Of a stretch of DNA of 64,000 nt, positions 17,300 to 26,113 are shown piece after piece; the stretch's first letter is position 1, and every line of letters begins with the position of its first letter. Under the pieces are notes generated by a model that was not told where the DNA came from, made no database searches, and saw only the letters and a program-made list of their open reading frames with translations. Source of the DNA: NCEH01 sp002257205 (GTDB taxonomy: Bacteria > Pseudomonadota > Alphaproteobacteria > Rhizobiales > Xanthobacteraceae); NCBI RefSeq assembly GCF_043195105.1, contig NZ_JBAFWO010000002.1, one strand, 5' to 3'. Position numbers and translations under genes: made by a program.

Positions 17300-18081
17300 G
17301 ACGCTGTTCCTCATCAAGGCGACCGGGGCCCGTGCGCAAAGGCCGGCACCTGCATGGTCGCGAGAGCATCGGAATTTAAACAACTAAAAGTAGTAATGTC
17401 TCGTGAGGAAAATACTTCCCAGCCGACCTTCGGGCTGCGGCCGGCCAAGCCCCCGACGCCGGCCGGGACATATTTGCCGTTTCCCCAGACGCAGCCGTCC
17501 CAGGGGGGCTGTCGCTCGCGGGTGGATTCGCGGGCCCGCGTGCTGCTCGCGCGTCCGGTTCCCGCCCGTAAAGCGTGAACCCGTGGCTTTACAAACCCTC
17601 TAGACCCCCGCCACGTAGATTAATCATCCTTCAGCGCGGAAGAAGTGTCGTAGCTCGATGTCAGTGGTATGACAAAAACATGCACTTTTGCTTACATATT
17701 CGAGCGACAAGGGCATGTGTATATTAATGCAGAGAACCAAATACGTGAAGCATGTGGACTTCCCGAACCGCTTATGTCAGTTTCCCGCCGCATCGCGCGC
17801 CGGGCCGCCATATGTGGCTTCAGGCGTGAGGGTGTCCGGGATGGGTCCTGCGGGTGCGCGGCTTTGCGAAAGCCGGCGGCAAGCCGCAGGCAAAGCTTCA
17901 ATACGAAATTCCGATTGTTGAAAATCGGAACGCATAATCAGGGTTGTAACCGTGTCGGGCAGGCCGAGCCCGGTCGCAGCAAGGTTGGTCGCGTCGCGCT
18001 GTCCGCGGGGCACCAAGCTGCGTCGGGGGTGCGCAGGTCCGGTCGCGAAATGTTCGTTATCCAACCGCGTGAGGATGACCC
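17300..18081. other. 782-bp intergenic region with AT-rich island
   Basis: No credible protein gene is seen; the open frames here lack ribosome sites and family resemblance. Bases about 17370-17400 and 17590-17760 are clearly AT-richer than the flanks and probably contain the divergent promoters of the thioesterase (leftward) and of the DUF697-SPFH-NRPS run (rightward). Two hairpins occur: CGGCTTT-GCG-AAAGCCG (17859-17875) and an 8-bp stem at 17909-17930. No tRNA or known riboswitch core was recognised. Confidence 0.5.
17909..17930. repeat. 8-bp inverted repeat, possible operator
   Basis: TTCCGATT (17909-17916) and AATCGGAA (17923-17930) are perfectly complementary around GTTGAA. The repeat lies about 150 bp upstream of the DUF697 gene, in the only non-coding region able to control the left plus-strand run. 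It could be a regulator site or an RNA hairpin; no regulator gene is visible in the cluster. Confidence 0.4.
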
Positions 18082-18714
18082 ATGGTTTCCGATGTGCAGA
18101 ACGACCACGAATCGCATGTGGACAGCCCCGTGGCGTCCGCCCCGCTCGCCTCCAACCCGCTCGTCTCCAACCAGGACAAGGCCGAGAAGATCGTGCGGTC
18201 GCACGCGCTCTGGGCGGCCGGCATGGGCCTGATCCCGCTCCCGGTGGTGGATGTGGCCGGCGTGGCGGGCATCCAGTACACCATGATCGGCGAGCTTGCG
18301 AAGGTCTATGACCTGCCGTTCTCCCGCGAGCGTATCCGCGCCGTTGCGGCGTCCGTGCTCGGCGGCGGCATCCCGGCCGTGATGACCACGGGCGGCCTCG
18401 GCAGCATCGCCAAGTCCGTGCCCTTCATCGGCACCCTGCTCGGCGCCGCCGTGATGCCGGCGCTCTCCGCCGCCGCCACCATCGCGCTCGGCCGCGTGTT
18501 CACCCAGCATTTCGAGGCCGGCGGCACGCTGCTCGACTTCGAGCCGGAAAAGATGCGCGCCTATTTCGTGCAGGAGTTTGAAAAGGCCCGCGCCGACACC
18601 TCCACCCTGCTGTCCAACGCGGGCGATGCCATGCGCGGCCGCAAGAAGGACGTTGTGGTCGCCGAGCCGGCCGCCGAAGTGCCCGCCGGCACCCCGGTCG
18701 CCCCGGTCATGTGA
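18082..18714 (+). CDS. DUF697 (YcjF-like) membrane protein
   Basis: 210 residues; GAGGA precedes the ATG at good spacing. The DUF697 core runs from KAEKIVRSHALWAAGMGLIPLPVVDVAGVAGIQ (in pieces) through LPFSRERIRAVAASVLGGGIPAV to two Gly-rich hydrophobic stretches (SIAKSVPFIGTLLGAAVMPALSAAATIALGRVF), then an EKMRAYFVQEFEKAR helix. Such proteins are often linked to dynamin-like or GTPase partners and envelope stress, and the function here is unknown. It is first of a run that ends in the NRPS and is followed by a strong hairpin. Confidence 0.82.
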   Translation: MVSDVQNDHESHVDSPVASAPLASNPLVSNQDKAEKIVRSHALWAAGMGLIPLPVVDVAGVAGIQYTMIGELAKVYDLPFSRERIRAVAASVLGGGIPAVMTTGGLGSIAKSVPFIGTLLGAAVMPALSAAATIALGRVFTQHFEAGGTLLDFEPEKMRAYFVQEFEKARADTSTLLSNAGDAMRGRKKDVVVAEPAAEVPAGTPVAPVM

Positions 18715-18724
18715 GACGCGCGGC

Positions 18725-18752
18725 CGACGCGGCGCGCCTACGCGCCGCGTCG
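18725..18752 (+). terminator. 12-bp GC hairpin after the DUF697 gene
   Basis: CGACGCGGCGCG (18725-18736) pairs perfectly with CGCGCCGCGTCG (18741-18752) around a CCTA loop, 10 bp beyond the stop. There is no U-tract, so it may attenuate transcription or stabilise the 3' end of the DUF697 message rather than terminate. Confidence 0.5.
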
Positions 18753-18827
18753 CTGCGATTCGGCCCGCCCCGCGCACCGCGAGGGGCGGGGCCGTGCTGC
18801 GTTCCGGCGCGGGTCCGGCGGCGCGGG

Positions 18828-18847
18828 TTCCGGTCGCGCGACCGGAA
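18828..18847. repeat. 20-bp perfect palindrome
   Basis: TTCCGGTCGCGCGACCGGAA reads the same on both strands. It lies in the 200-bp gap between the DUF697 gene and the 61-aa gene, 69 bp before the latter's start. A symmetric protein-binding site is plausible, and a short stem in RNA is equally possible. Confidence 0.6.
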
Positions 18848-18915
18848 GGCCGCGCAGCGGCCATGCCCTGCCGTCGCGCATTGTTCTTGATGCTTGTTCG
18901 TGAGGGGCGAGTGCC

Positions 18916-19101
18916 ATGGCCATCATGATCTATTTGTTGCTGAGCCTGCTGGTGGGCTTTCTCGGCATCGGCCTGCGCGGCGGCTTCTTTCTCTATTTCA
19001 TCTTGTCGATCGCGCTCTCCCCGCTGGTCGGGCTGATGATCCTCGTGATCGTCGGATCGAACGGCGACCGCAACACCACCGTCAAATTGCCGCGCTATTA
19101 G
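18916..19101 (+). CDS. 61-residue two-helix membrane protein
   Basis: GAGGGGCGAG precedes the ATG. Almost the whole chain is hydrophobic. Helix 1 (IYLLLSLLVGFLGIGL), a Gly-Arg turn (RGG) and helix 2 (FFLYFILSIALSPLVGLMILVIV) are followed by a short polar tail (GSNGDRNTTVKLPRY). It sits between DUF697 and SPFH genes in the same direction and could be a partner of the SPFH protein at the inner membrane. No family name is recognised. Confidence 0.7.
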   Translation: MAIMIYLLLSLLVGFLGIGLRGGFFLYFILSIALSPLVGLMILVIVGSNGDRNTTVKLPRY

Positions 19102-19124
19102 GCGCATGCGGCGGCATCGTCGCT

Positions 19125-19186
19125 CGGCCAAGTTCCAAGGCGGCCAAGTTCCAAGGCGGCCAATTTCAAGTCGGCCAAGTTCCAAG
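19125..19186 (+). repeat. four tandem ~16-bp direct repeats
   Basis: The unit CGGCCAAGTTCCAAGG occurs at 19125-19140 and 19141-19156. A diverged copy lies at 19157-19171 (CGGCCAATTTCAAGT) and a nearly exact 15-bp copy at 19172-19186. The array fills most of the gap before the SPFH start. The period is about 1.5 helical turns, so successive units do not face the same side of DNA. Confidence 0.85.
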
Positions 19187-19203
19187 CATGAGTGCGTAAA
19201 TCC

Positions 19204-20769
19204 ATGAGCGACAGGCTGGGAGAGCCCCCGATCGGATACGGCGCGCCCTTGCGGGGCGATGTCGAAGAGGGGGCCGGCCGGGACGGGCCGGGCCGCTGGG
19301 GGCGGCTGCGGCGGCGCATCGCCCTTATTCTGCTGGTCGCGCTCGTGTTCGTGGTGTTCCTGGCGCCCTACATGATCGTCAACGTGCCGGTGGGCTCGGG
19401 CGGCGTGTTATGGCGCCGGTTCGGCGGCACGGAGCTGCGTTTCTCCATTCCCAGCGGCGTCACCATCAAATGGCCGTGGGACATCGTCTATATCTATGAC
19501 CTGCGCCTTCAGGCCCGCAACGTGGACATCGTGGCGATCACCTCCGACGGGCTGAACATCTCCATTTCGATCACCTATCGCTGGTTCCTGAACCAGAAAT
19601 TCCTGCCGCATCTCAATTCCGTGCTCGGCCCGAGCTATGCCGAGACGCTGCTTCTGCCCGAGGTGAATGCCGCGACCCGACGGGAATTCGCCATGTTCGC
19701 CGTGCGCGATTATTACGGGCCGACGCGCGAAAACATGATGCAGCGGGTGTATCGCGCGGTGGTCGATCCGGGGGTGAGGAATTATATCTGCTCCCAGCAG
19801 GATGTTGCGGTCGAGAATGCCAATGGAAATTGGCAGGATTGCCTGATCATCCTGACCGACGTGCTGGTGCGTGACGTGGCCCTGCCGCCGCGCATCGTCG
19901 CCGCCATCCAGAGCAAGATCGAGCAGGAACAATTGGTGCAGGAAATGCAATATCGCGTCGAGCGTGAGCATTTTGAATCCGACCGCAAATATATCGAGGC
20001 GGAAGGCATCCGGAAATTCCAGGAGACGGTGCAGTCCGGCATTTCGGAGAATTATCTGAAATGGCGCGGTATCGAGGCCACCGTCCTGCTCGCCACCTCG
20101 CCCAACGCCAAGACCGTGGTGGTGGGCGGCAATAACGGGCTGCCGCTGATCCTCAATACCGGCGATTCGGCGACCCCGTCCCCGCCGCCGCAGCAGCAGA
20201 CGCAGGGGCAGGCGCCGGGGCTGGGATTGGGCGCCATCGGCGCGGTAGGCGCGCGCCATTCCGCCGCGGCCACGGCGGACTACAATCGCCCCGCACCCTC
20301 GGCGGCGCTGTCCGGATCGCTGGATGTCTCGCGGCCGGATCTCGGCCAGCGCCCGCCGGGCGGCAGCGGTGCGATCCTGCCGCAGGGCGCGTGGTCCAGC
20401 GACCTTTCCGCTTATACCAGGGCGTATGAGAACGGCCTTCTGCCGCAATCCATCGCCCCCCTGGTGCGTCAGGAGGCGACCGACGCGGCGCTCGCCACCG
20501 GAAGGCCGGTGCCCGCCGCGCCGCCGCCGACCGGCCAGCAGGGCGGACCGCCGCAATTGCGGCCCGGGGCGGTGTTGCCCGGCGCGGTTCCGCCCGGCAC
20601 ACCCTCGCTCACCAGCGGTGAGCGGCCTGACCCCGTGGTGCAGCCGCACGCGGCGCAATTGGTCAACAGTCCGCTCGGCCTCGGCGGCGCGCGCGATCTG
20701 TTCGCCACCTGGGCGGCCTGGTTTTCGCCGAAGGAGCCGCCGCCGGCCGGCCAGGGTCGCGCACCGTGA
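19204..20769 (+). CDS. SPFH/Band 7 (prohibitin-like) membrane protein
   Basis: 521 residues from ATG 19204; GTG 19192 is an alternative and neither has a strong ribosome site. One N-terminal TM helix (RRIALILLVALVFVVFLAPYMIV) is followed by a Band 7 domain (VPVGSGGVLWRRFGG... DGLNISISITYRW... VNAATRREFA... LPPRIVAAIQSKIEQEQLVQEM). A coiled-coil EQEQLVQEMQYRVEREHFESDRKYIEAEG comes next, then about 200 residues of Pro/Gln/Gly-rich low-complexity tail. SPFH proteins form ring scaffolds that organise membrane microdomains. It overlaps the barrel gene by 4 bp and so is coupled to it. Confidence 0.85.
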   Translation: MSDRLGEPPIGYGAPLRGDVEEGAGRDGPGRWGRLRRRIALILLVALVFVVFLAPYMIVNVPVGSGGVLWRRFGGTELRFSIPSGVTIKWPWDIVYIYDLRLQARNVDIVAITSDGLNISISITYRWFLNQKFLPHLNSVLGPSYAETLLLPEVNAATRREFAMFAVRDYYGPTRENMMQRVYRAVVDPGVRNYICSQQDVAVENANGNWQDCLIILTDVLVRDVALPPRIVAAIQSKIEQEQLVQEMQYRVEREHFESDRKYIEAEGIRKFQETVQSGISENYLKWRGIEATVLLATSPNAKTVVVGGNNGLPLILNTGDSATPSPPPQQQTQGQAPGLGLGAIGAVGARHSAAATADYNRPAPSAALSGSLDVSRPDLGQRPPGGSGAILPQGAWSSDLSAYTRAYENGLLPQSIAPLVRQEATDAALATGRPVPAAPPPTGQQGGPPQLRPGAVLPGAVPPGTPSLTSGERPDPVVQPHAAQLVNSPLGLGGARDLFATWAAWFSPKEPPPAGQGRAP

Positions 20770-22085
20770 GCGCGGGGCGGTCCAGACGTCGGGACCTGCG
20801 CCCGATGTCCTTCCGCCCGATCCTGATTGCGGCCCTCGCATTGCTGTTTTTGTTTGCCGGCATTGCGTCGAGCGTCGCGGCGGACAATCTGCCCACCAAT
20901 GCGCCGCAGGAGAACAACCAGGACACCGGCACCACGACGCCGGTGCGGGCGCTGAAGGTGCCCGAAGTGACGCCCACCACCGGCTTTCGCTATCTCGGCG
21001 GGGCGCTGGTGGTGGCGCCGCAGATCTCCTTCGACAGCCTGTATTCCACCAATGTGCTGGAGCTGCCGCCGCCGTCCAACGGCGATCTTGGCCTCGTGGC
21101 GGCGCCCGCGATCAATATCAAATATGACGCGGGCAATTACGGCGGGGCGCTGGCGGCTTCCTATCGCTATACGAATTATGTCCTGCACGACACGCTGGTG
21201 AAGAAGGAATATCTGTTCAACCCTTCCGCTTTCGGCAAGATCAACGAATATTGGACCTCCAATTCCAGCTATAAGGCGACACAGCAGGCGGTCTCCAATG
21301 CCGCGCTGGGCGCCGTTCCCAAAGCGCTCAACACCATCACCAAGCAGCAATATAAGACCGGGCTGGATTACGACCAGGGCCCCTGGTTCGGCGAGATTGC
21401 GGTCTCGATGAAGGACAGCCAGTTCTATTCCCAGAGCATAGGATCAAGCGCCACGAACAGCCTCTATGAACTGGCCGATTTCAACCAGATCAGCAAAATC
21501 GGCTATAATTTCAACAAGACCGACAAGCTCTACGCGCTGGTGGCGCTCGACCGCACCATTTACACCATGACCGATCTGTATGATCGCAATTCGCTGGGCT
21601 ATCTGGCGGCGCTGGGCTTTGCCTATGCCTTCACTCCCGCGCTGAACATTTCAGGCCAGCTCGGCTATCTGATGCAGGATTATGCCGATCCGCGCTTCGC
21701 CATCGTCAGCACCCTGGTGGGCTATGCCAAGCTGAAATGGCAGATGGACGCCAGCTGGAGCACCGAGCTCAATTGGAGCCGGCTTGCATCTGAACTGGTC
21801 TATCCCGGCACGCCCGGCATCTTCATCAATACCTATGACGTTGCTTTACGCAAACAATATGATCCCAAGACCCTGATCGAGGCGCGGGTTCAATATATCG
21901 TCCAGGAAGCGATCCAGCTTCCGATCGAATATGACGAGTGGGTCTATTCAATCGGCTGCCAATATGTGTGGAACGATCACACCACCGTCGAATACGGTTA
22001 CAAGTTCAACCACCAGATCACGTCGGACAATTCGCAGAATTTCGACGAACACATCATTGGTGGCGGGATCACCTATAAATTCTGA
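20766..22085 (+). CDS. outer-membrane beta-barrel protein
   Basis: 439 residues, GTG start overlapping the SPFH stop as GTGA. A signal peptide ends around SSVAA. The rest is alternating amphipathic strands rich in Tyr/Asn (SYRYTNYVLHDTLVKKEY, YNFNKTDKLYALVALDRTIY) and ends in a C-terminal Phe (GGGITYKF), the usual BAM recognition signal. It resembles the VpsM-like porin-2 barrels that accompany envelope or export loci. Only 20 bp separate it from the NRPS, so it is probably in the same transcript and may help the product cross the outer membrane (inference). Confidence 0.82.
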   Translation: MSAGRSRRRDLRPMSFRPILIAALALLFLFAGIASSVAADNLPTNAPQENNQDTGTTTPVRALKVPEVTPTTGFRYLGGALVVAPQISFDSLYSTNVLELPPPSNGDLGLVAAPAINIKYDAGNYGGALAASYRYTNYVLHDTLVKKEYLFNPSAFGKINEYWTSNSSYKATQQAVSNAALGAVPKALNTITKQQYKTGLDYDQGPWFGEIAVSMKDSQFYSQSIGSSATNSLYELADFNQISKIGYNFNKTDKLYALVALDRTIYTMTDLYDRNSLGYLAALGFAYAFTPALNISGQLGYLMQDYADPRFAIVSTLVGYAKLKWQMDASWSTELNWSRLASELVYPGTPGIFINTYDVALRKQYDPKTLIEARVQYIVQEAIQLPIEYDEWVYSIGCQYVWNDHTTVEYGYKFNHQITSDNSQNFDEHIIGGGITYKF

Positions 22086-22105
22086 AGGCGCAATCGGGAT
22101 CGCTC

Positions 22106-25100
22106 ATGATCAGCCGCGACAATATCAAGGATATCTATCCGCTGACCGCGTTCCAGGAGGGCATCGCCTTTCATGATCTGCTGGAGCGCGAGGCCGGCGG
22201 CGACGGGCAGCGCAGCTATTTCCAGCAGATGCGCTTTTCCATACGCGGCCCGCTGGATGTCGCCGCCTTCGATCGTGCCTTCGCTGTGGTGGTGGCGCGG
22301 CACGACATGCTGCGCACCGTGTTCCGCCTCACGGGGGGCGATCGCGCGCTGCAGATCGTGCTGAAGGCGCGGCCGTTTGCCTGCGACATCGTCGATCTCT
22401 CCGCCTTGCCGCCGCAGGACCGCGCGGCGCGGGTGGAGGCCTATGCCAAGGCGCAGCGCGAGACGCCGTTCGATCTTCAGCGCGACGTGCTGCTGCGCGT
22501 CGGCGTGCTGGTGGAGACGCGCGACACCGCCCGCGTGGTGTTCTCCTTCCATCACATCCTGATGGACGGCTGGTGCATCGGCATTCTGCAAGACGAGCTG
22601 ACGCGGGCCTATCAGGCGTATGCGCGCGGCGCGGAACCGGAGCTGCCGCGCCCGGTGCCGTTCAGCGCCTTCGTGAAAGCCTCGCTGGCGCGGCGCGAGC
22701 GGGCCGGGCTCGGCTATTGGCGCGATTATCTCGCCGGCGCCGACACCGCCTTGCCGCTGCCGGCCGCGCGGGCGCGGGCGCTCGGCACCGGGCGCGACAT
22801 GCGCACCCACACGGCGGGCTTTTCCGCCGACCTCACGCGCCGCCTCACTGCGCGGGCGCAGGCGAGCGGGGCCACCTTCAATTCGCTGATCCAGGCGCTC
22901 TGGGGCCTGCTGCTCGCCAAGGTGGAGGATCGCGCCGACGTGGTGTTCGGCGCCATGGCCTCCACCCGTCCGCCGGACATGGAGGGCGCGGACGCGATCC
23001 TCGGCCCGTGCATCGGCATGCTGCCGCTGCGGGTGCGCCTGAAGGCGGGCGAGAGCGTTTCCGCCTTCCTGCGCCGCGCCCAGGCCGAGCGCATGGACTG
23101 GCTGGAAAACGTGCATTGCGCGCTGGCCGACATCCAGGCCGCGAGCCCCCTGCGCCAGGGGCTGATCGGCCATTATTTCGTGTTCGAGAATTATCCGCTG
23201 GAGGACCGATTCCAGGGCGCGGCGCAGGAGCTGGCGCCGGGCGTCGCCATCGAGGATGTCAGCGTCTACCAGACCTCCAATTATGATTTCGGCGTGGTCG
23301 CCCTGCCGGGCGCGGAACTGAAGATCGCCTTCACCTTCAATGCCGACGTTGTGAATCCGGACCAAGTGGCGCGCCTTGCCGCGTGGCTGGAGGTGCTGGC
23401 GCAGCAGGTGGCGGATGCGCCGCAGCGGGCGGTGGAGGATTTGACCTTGCTCGACGCTGCCGAGCACGCCCGGGTGATGGCGTGGGGCGATGGCGGAGCC
23501 TTGCCGGCCCCGGCGGAAACGCTGCGCGCGGCGCGGGCTGCCCTTGTCGCGCGGGAGGGCGCGGCGCCGGCCTTGCGGATCGGCGACAGAATCATTTCCC
23601 ACGCCGCGCTGGAGCGTCAGGCGCGCCACCTCGCCCTGCGGCTCGCGGGCCTTGGCGCCATTGCGTCCACGCCGGTCGCGCTGCATGCCGATGCGGGGGA
23701 GGGGTTGGCGACGGCCATGCTGGCCTGCCTGCTGCTGGGCGTGCCCTATGTGCCTCTCGACCTGCCGAGCCCGCCGGCGCGGCTCGCCCATATTCTCGCC
23801 GATTGCGACGCGCGCCTCGTCCTGAGCACGGCGCCGGAGCGCCTGCCGAATCTGCCGGACGGCGTCGCGCTGCTGTCGCTGGAGGAAGAGCTGGCGCAGG
23901 CGCGGGGCGCGGAAGGGGAGGTCGGATGCGCCGACCTGCCGCCGCTGCCGGTCGATCCCACGGCTTATGTCATCTACACCTCGGGCACCACCGGCCAGCC
24001 CAAGGGCGTGCGGATCGGCCATGGGGCGCTTTTGGCCTATGTGTCCTGGCTGGTGCAGCGTTGCGGGCCGCAGTTTCCCCTCCGCACGGCGCTGCTCACC
24101 TCTCCGGCGTTCGATCTCGGCTATACCGCCGTCTTCGGCGCGCTGCTGGGCGGCTGCTGCCTCTCGCTGCTCGACGAGGACGCGCGGCGCGATCCCGAAC
24201 AGGTGCTGGCGCTGCTCGGCGCCCATCGGCTCACGCTGCTGAAGCTCACCCCCTCCTATCTCGCCATGCTGATGGCGACGCCGGGCAGCGCCGAGGCCTT
24301 CGTCGGCGCGCGGGACCTGCGGCTCATCCTGCTGGGCGGGGAGGCGCAGAATTTCGCCGATCTCCAGCAGCTTCAGCGCCTCGCGCCGCACGTGTCGCTG
24401 GCCAATCATTATGGGCCGACCGAGACCACCATCGGCTGCGTCAGCGGACCGCTGGACGATCTCGCCTGCGCGGGGGAGGGCCCGCAGCGCATCGGCCGGC
24501 CGATCGCGGGCGCCCGCGCGTTCGTGTGCGACCACAGCCTGCGGCCGGTGCCCCAAGGGGTGGCGGGCGAATTGCTGGTGGGCGGCACCGGGCTCGCGCA
24601 AGGCTATGTGAACGCCTCGCCCCCGGATGCCGCGCGCTTCACCCGCCTGTCCGTCATGGGTGAACCGGCCTCCGGCGACCTCCCGGTCTACCGCACCGGC
24701 GACAAGGTGCGCTGGCTCCCCGATGGGCAGCTGGAATTCCTCGGCCGCATGGACGACCAGGTGAAGATCCGCGGCTATCGCGTCTCGCTGAAGGAAGTGG
24801 AGGCCGCCTTGCGCGCGCTGCCGCAGATCGCCGATGCGGCGGCGGTGGTGGATGCGCGCAGCGGGACGGCGGAATTGTTCGCTTATGTGATCCTCGCCGA
24901 GGGCGCCGGTGGCGATGCCGGGGCGTTGCGCGCCGCGCTCGCCACCCGCCTGCCGCCGGCCATGGTGCCGAGCCGCTTCTTTCCCGTCTCGCGCTTTCCC
25001 ATGACCGCCAATGGCAAGCTCGACCGCAAGGCGCTGGAGGACCATTGGCGCGCTCCCGCCACCGCGGCCCGCGCGGATGTGCCGGGCAGCGCCCTGGAGG

Positions 25101-26113
25101 AGGGCTTGCGCAAGATCTGGAAAGAGGTACTGTTCCTGGATGCGGTGGGGCTGGAGGAGGACTTCTTCGCCCTCGGCGGCCATAGCCTGAAAGCCATCGC
25201 CCTGGTCTCGAAGGCCAAGGCGGCGCTCGGGCGCCAGCTCACCTTGCGCAGCCTGTTCGACCATCCCACCATCCGCGCGCTCGCAGCTTATCTGGAGTGC
25301 CCGCAGGGCGATGGGGCGCCGATGCCGCTGCTGAAGCTGAGCGCGGGCACGCCGGGCGCGCCCGTGGCCTTCTTCTTCCCACCCGCGCTTGGCACATCCA
25401 CCCTCTATCGCGACCTCACCGAGCCGCTCGATTGCGATGTCGCCTGCTACGGCCTGCAAGCGCCGGGCTTTGACGCCGACATGCCGTTCGCGCCGAGCCT
25501 TACGGCGGCGGCGGCGCTGTTCGCGGCGCAGATATTGCCCGTGGAAAGCGCCCATCCGCTTCGGCTCGTGGGCTGGTCGCTGGGCGCGCATTTCGCGCTT
25601 GAGACCGCGCGGCTGCTGGAAGCGCGCGGGCGGGCGGTCACCCTGGTCCTGCTCGATGCGGCGCCGGAGGAGAGAGCCCCGGAGAAGGGCGCGACGCCGC
25701 CCGCCGCCTTCACCTTCGCGCAATTGCGCACCAAGCCCTATTGGGGACGGGTGCTCGCCATCATGGAGCAATTGCCGGCTCAGGATTTCGCCCGCATCGA
25801 GCGCCTCGCGGCCCATAATCAGATGATCGCCCGCGCCCATCGGCCGGGCGCGCCGCTCTCGGCGCCGATCCTGTGCATCGAGGCGGCGGAGGCGGTGCCG
25901 CGCGCGGGCGGGGCGGGGTTCCGGGCGGCGACGCGGGGAGCTTTCGTGCTGCACGAGGTGGGCGGGGATCATTATTCCATGTTCCACCCGCCCCATGTTC
26001 ACACGGTGCTGGCCCTGCTGCGGCAGGTGCTGAGCGCCAGCGATGCGTCCGCCAGCGCGGCATCCGGCAAAGTGGCGTCCGCCGCCAGCGCCGCGCCGTC
26101 GCCGACCGTATAG
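22106..26113 (+). CDS. terminal NRPS, C-A(Asp)-T-TE
   Basis: 1335 residues. C domain (about 8-445): HHILMDG at 149-155 is intact, and the IYPLTAFQEGIAFH start is of the kind that accepts D-configured donors. A domain (about 470-985): YTSGTTGQPKG, NHYGPTETT, GRMDDQVKIRGYR and catalytic NGKLDRK; my reading of the pocket is DLTKLGHIGK, one change from the bacitracin Asp code. T domain: LGGHSL, Ser1027. TE domain: GWSLG Ser1158 and GGDH His1289. A Ser/Ala-rich tail follows. Because the other NRPS ends in an epimerase without TE, this upstream-encoded protein is probably the last module and releases, perhaps cyclises, the product. Its 3' end overlaps the convergent PPTase gene by 115 bp. Confidence 0.95.
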   Translation: MISRDNIKDIYPLTAFQEGIAFHDLLEREAGGDGQRSYFQQMRFSIRGPLDVAAFDRAFAVVVARHDMLRTVFRLTGGDRALQIVLKARPFACDIVDLSALPPQDRAARVEAYAKAQRETPFDLQRDVLLRVGVLVETRDTARVVFSFHHILMDGWCIGILQDELTRAYQAYARGAEPELPRPVPFSAFVKASLARRERAGLGYWRDYLAGADTALPLPAARARALGTGRDMRTHTAGFSADLTRRLTARAQASGATFNSLIQALWGLLLAKVEDRADVVFGAMASTRPPDMEGADAILGPCIGMLPLRVRLKAGESVSAFLRRAQAERMDWLENVHCALADIQAASPLRQGLIGHYFVFENYPLEDRFQGAAQELAPGVAIEDVSVYQTSNYDFGVVALPGAELKIAFTFNADVVNPDQVARLAAWLEVLAQQVADAPQRAVEDLTLLDAAEHARVMAWGDGGALPAPAETLRAARAALVAREGAAPALRIGDRIISHAALERQARHLALRLAGLGAIASTPVALHADAGEGLATAMLACLLLGVPYVPLDLPSPPARLAHILADCDARLVLSTAPERLPNLPDGVALLSLEEELAQARGAEGEVGCADLPPLPVDPTAYVIYTSGTTGQPKGVRIGHGALLAYVSWLVQRCGPQFPLRTALLTSPAFDLGYTAVFGALLGGCCLSLLDEDARRDPEQVLALLGAHRLTLLKLTPSYLAMLMATPGSAEAFVGARDLRLILLGGEAQNFADLQQLQRLAPHVSLANHYGPTETTIGCVSGPLDDLACAGEGPQRIGRPIAGARAFVCDHSLRPVPQGVAGELLVGGTGLAQGYVNASPPDAARFTRLSVMGEPASGDLPVYRTGDKVRWLPDGQLEFLGRMDDQVKIRGYRVSLKEVEAALRALPQIADAAAVVDARSGTAELFAYVILAEGAGGDAGALRAALATRLPPAMVPSRFFPVSRFPMTANGKLDRKALEDHWRAPATAARADVPGSALEEGLRKIWKEVLFLDAVGLEEDFFALGGHSLKAIALVSKAKAALGRQLTLRSLFDHPTIRALAAYLECPQGDGAPMPLLKLSAGTPGAPVAFFFPPALGTSTLYRDLTEPLDCDVACYGLQAPGFDADMPFAPSLTAAAALFAAQILPVESAHPLRLVGWSLGAHFALETARLLEARGRAVTLVLLDAAPEERAPEKGATPPAAFTFAQLRTKPYWGRVLAIMEQLPAQDFARIERLAAHNQMIARAHRPGAPLSAPILCIEAAEAVPRAGGAGFRAATRGAFVLHEVGGDHYSMFHPPHVHTVLALLRQVLSASDASASAASGKVASAASAAPSPTV

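Noticed and set aside
17821..17900. Riboswitch-like pairing before the DUF697 gene
   Set aside because: Short stems are present, but I could not match any conserved riboswitch core (cobalamin, TPP or SAM).
17669..18232. Possible gene upstream of the DUF697 gene
   Set aside because: It overlaps the DUF697 start in another frame, has no ribosome site, and its composition changes from AT-rich to Arg/Pro-rich midway; it is probably non-coding.
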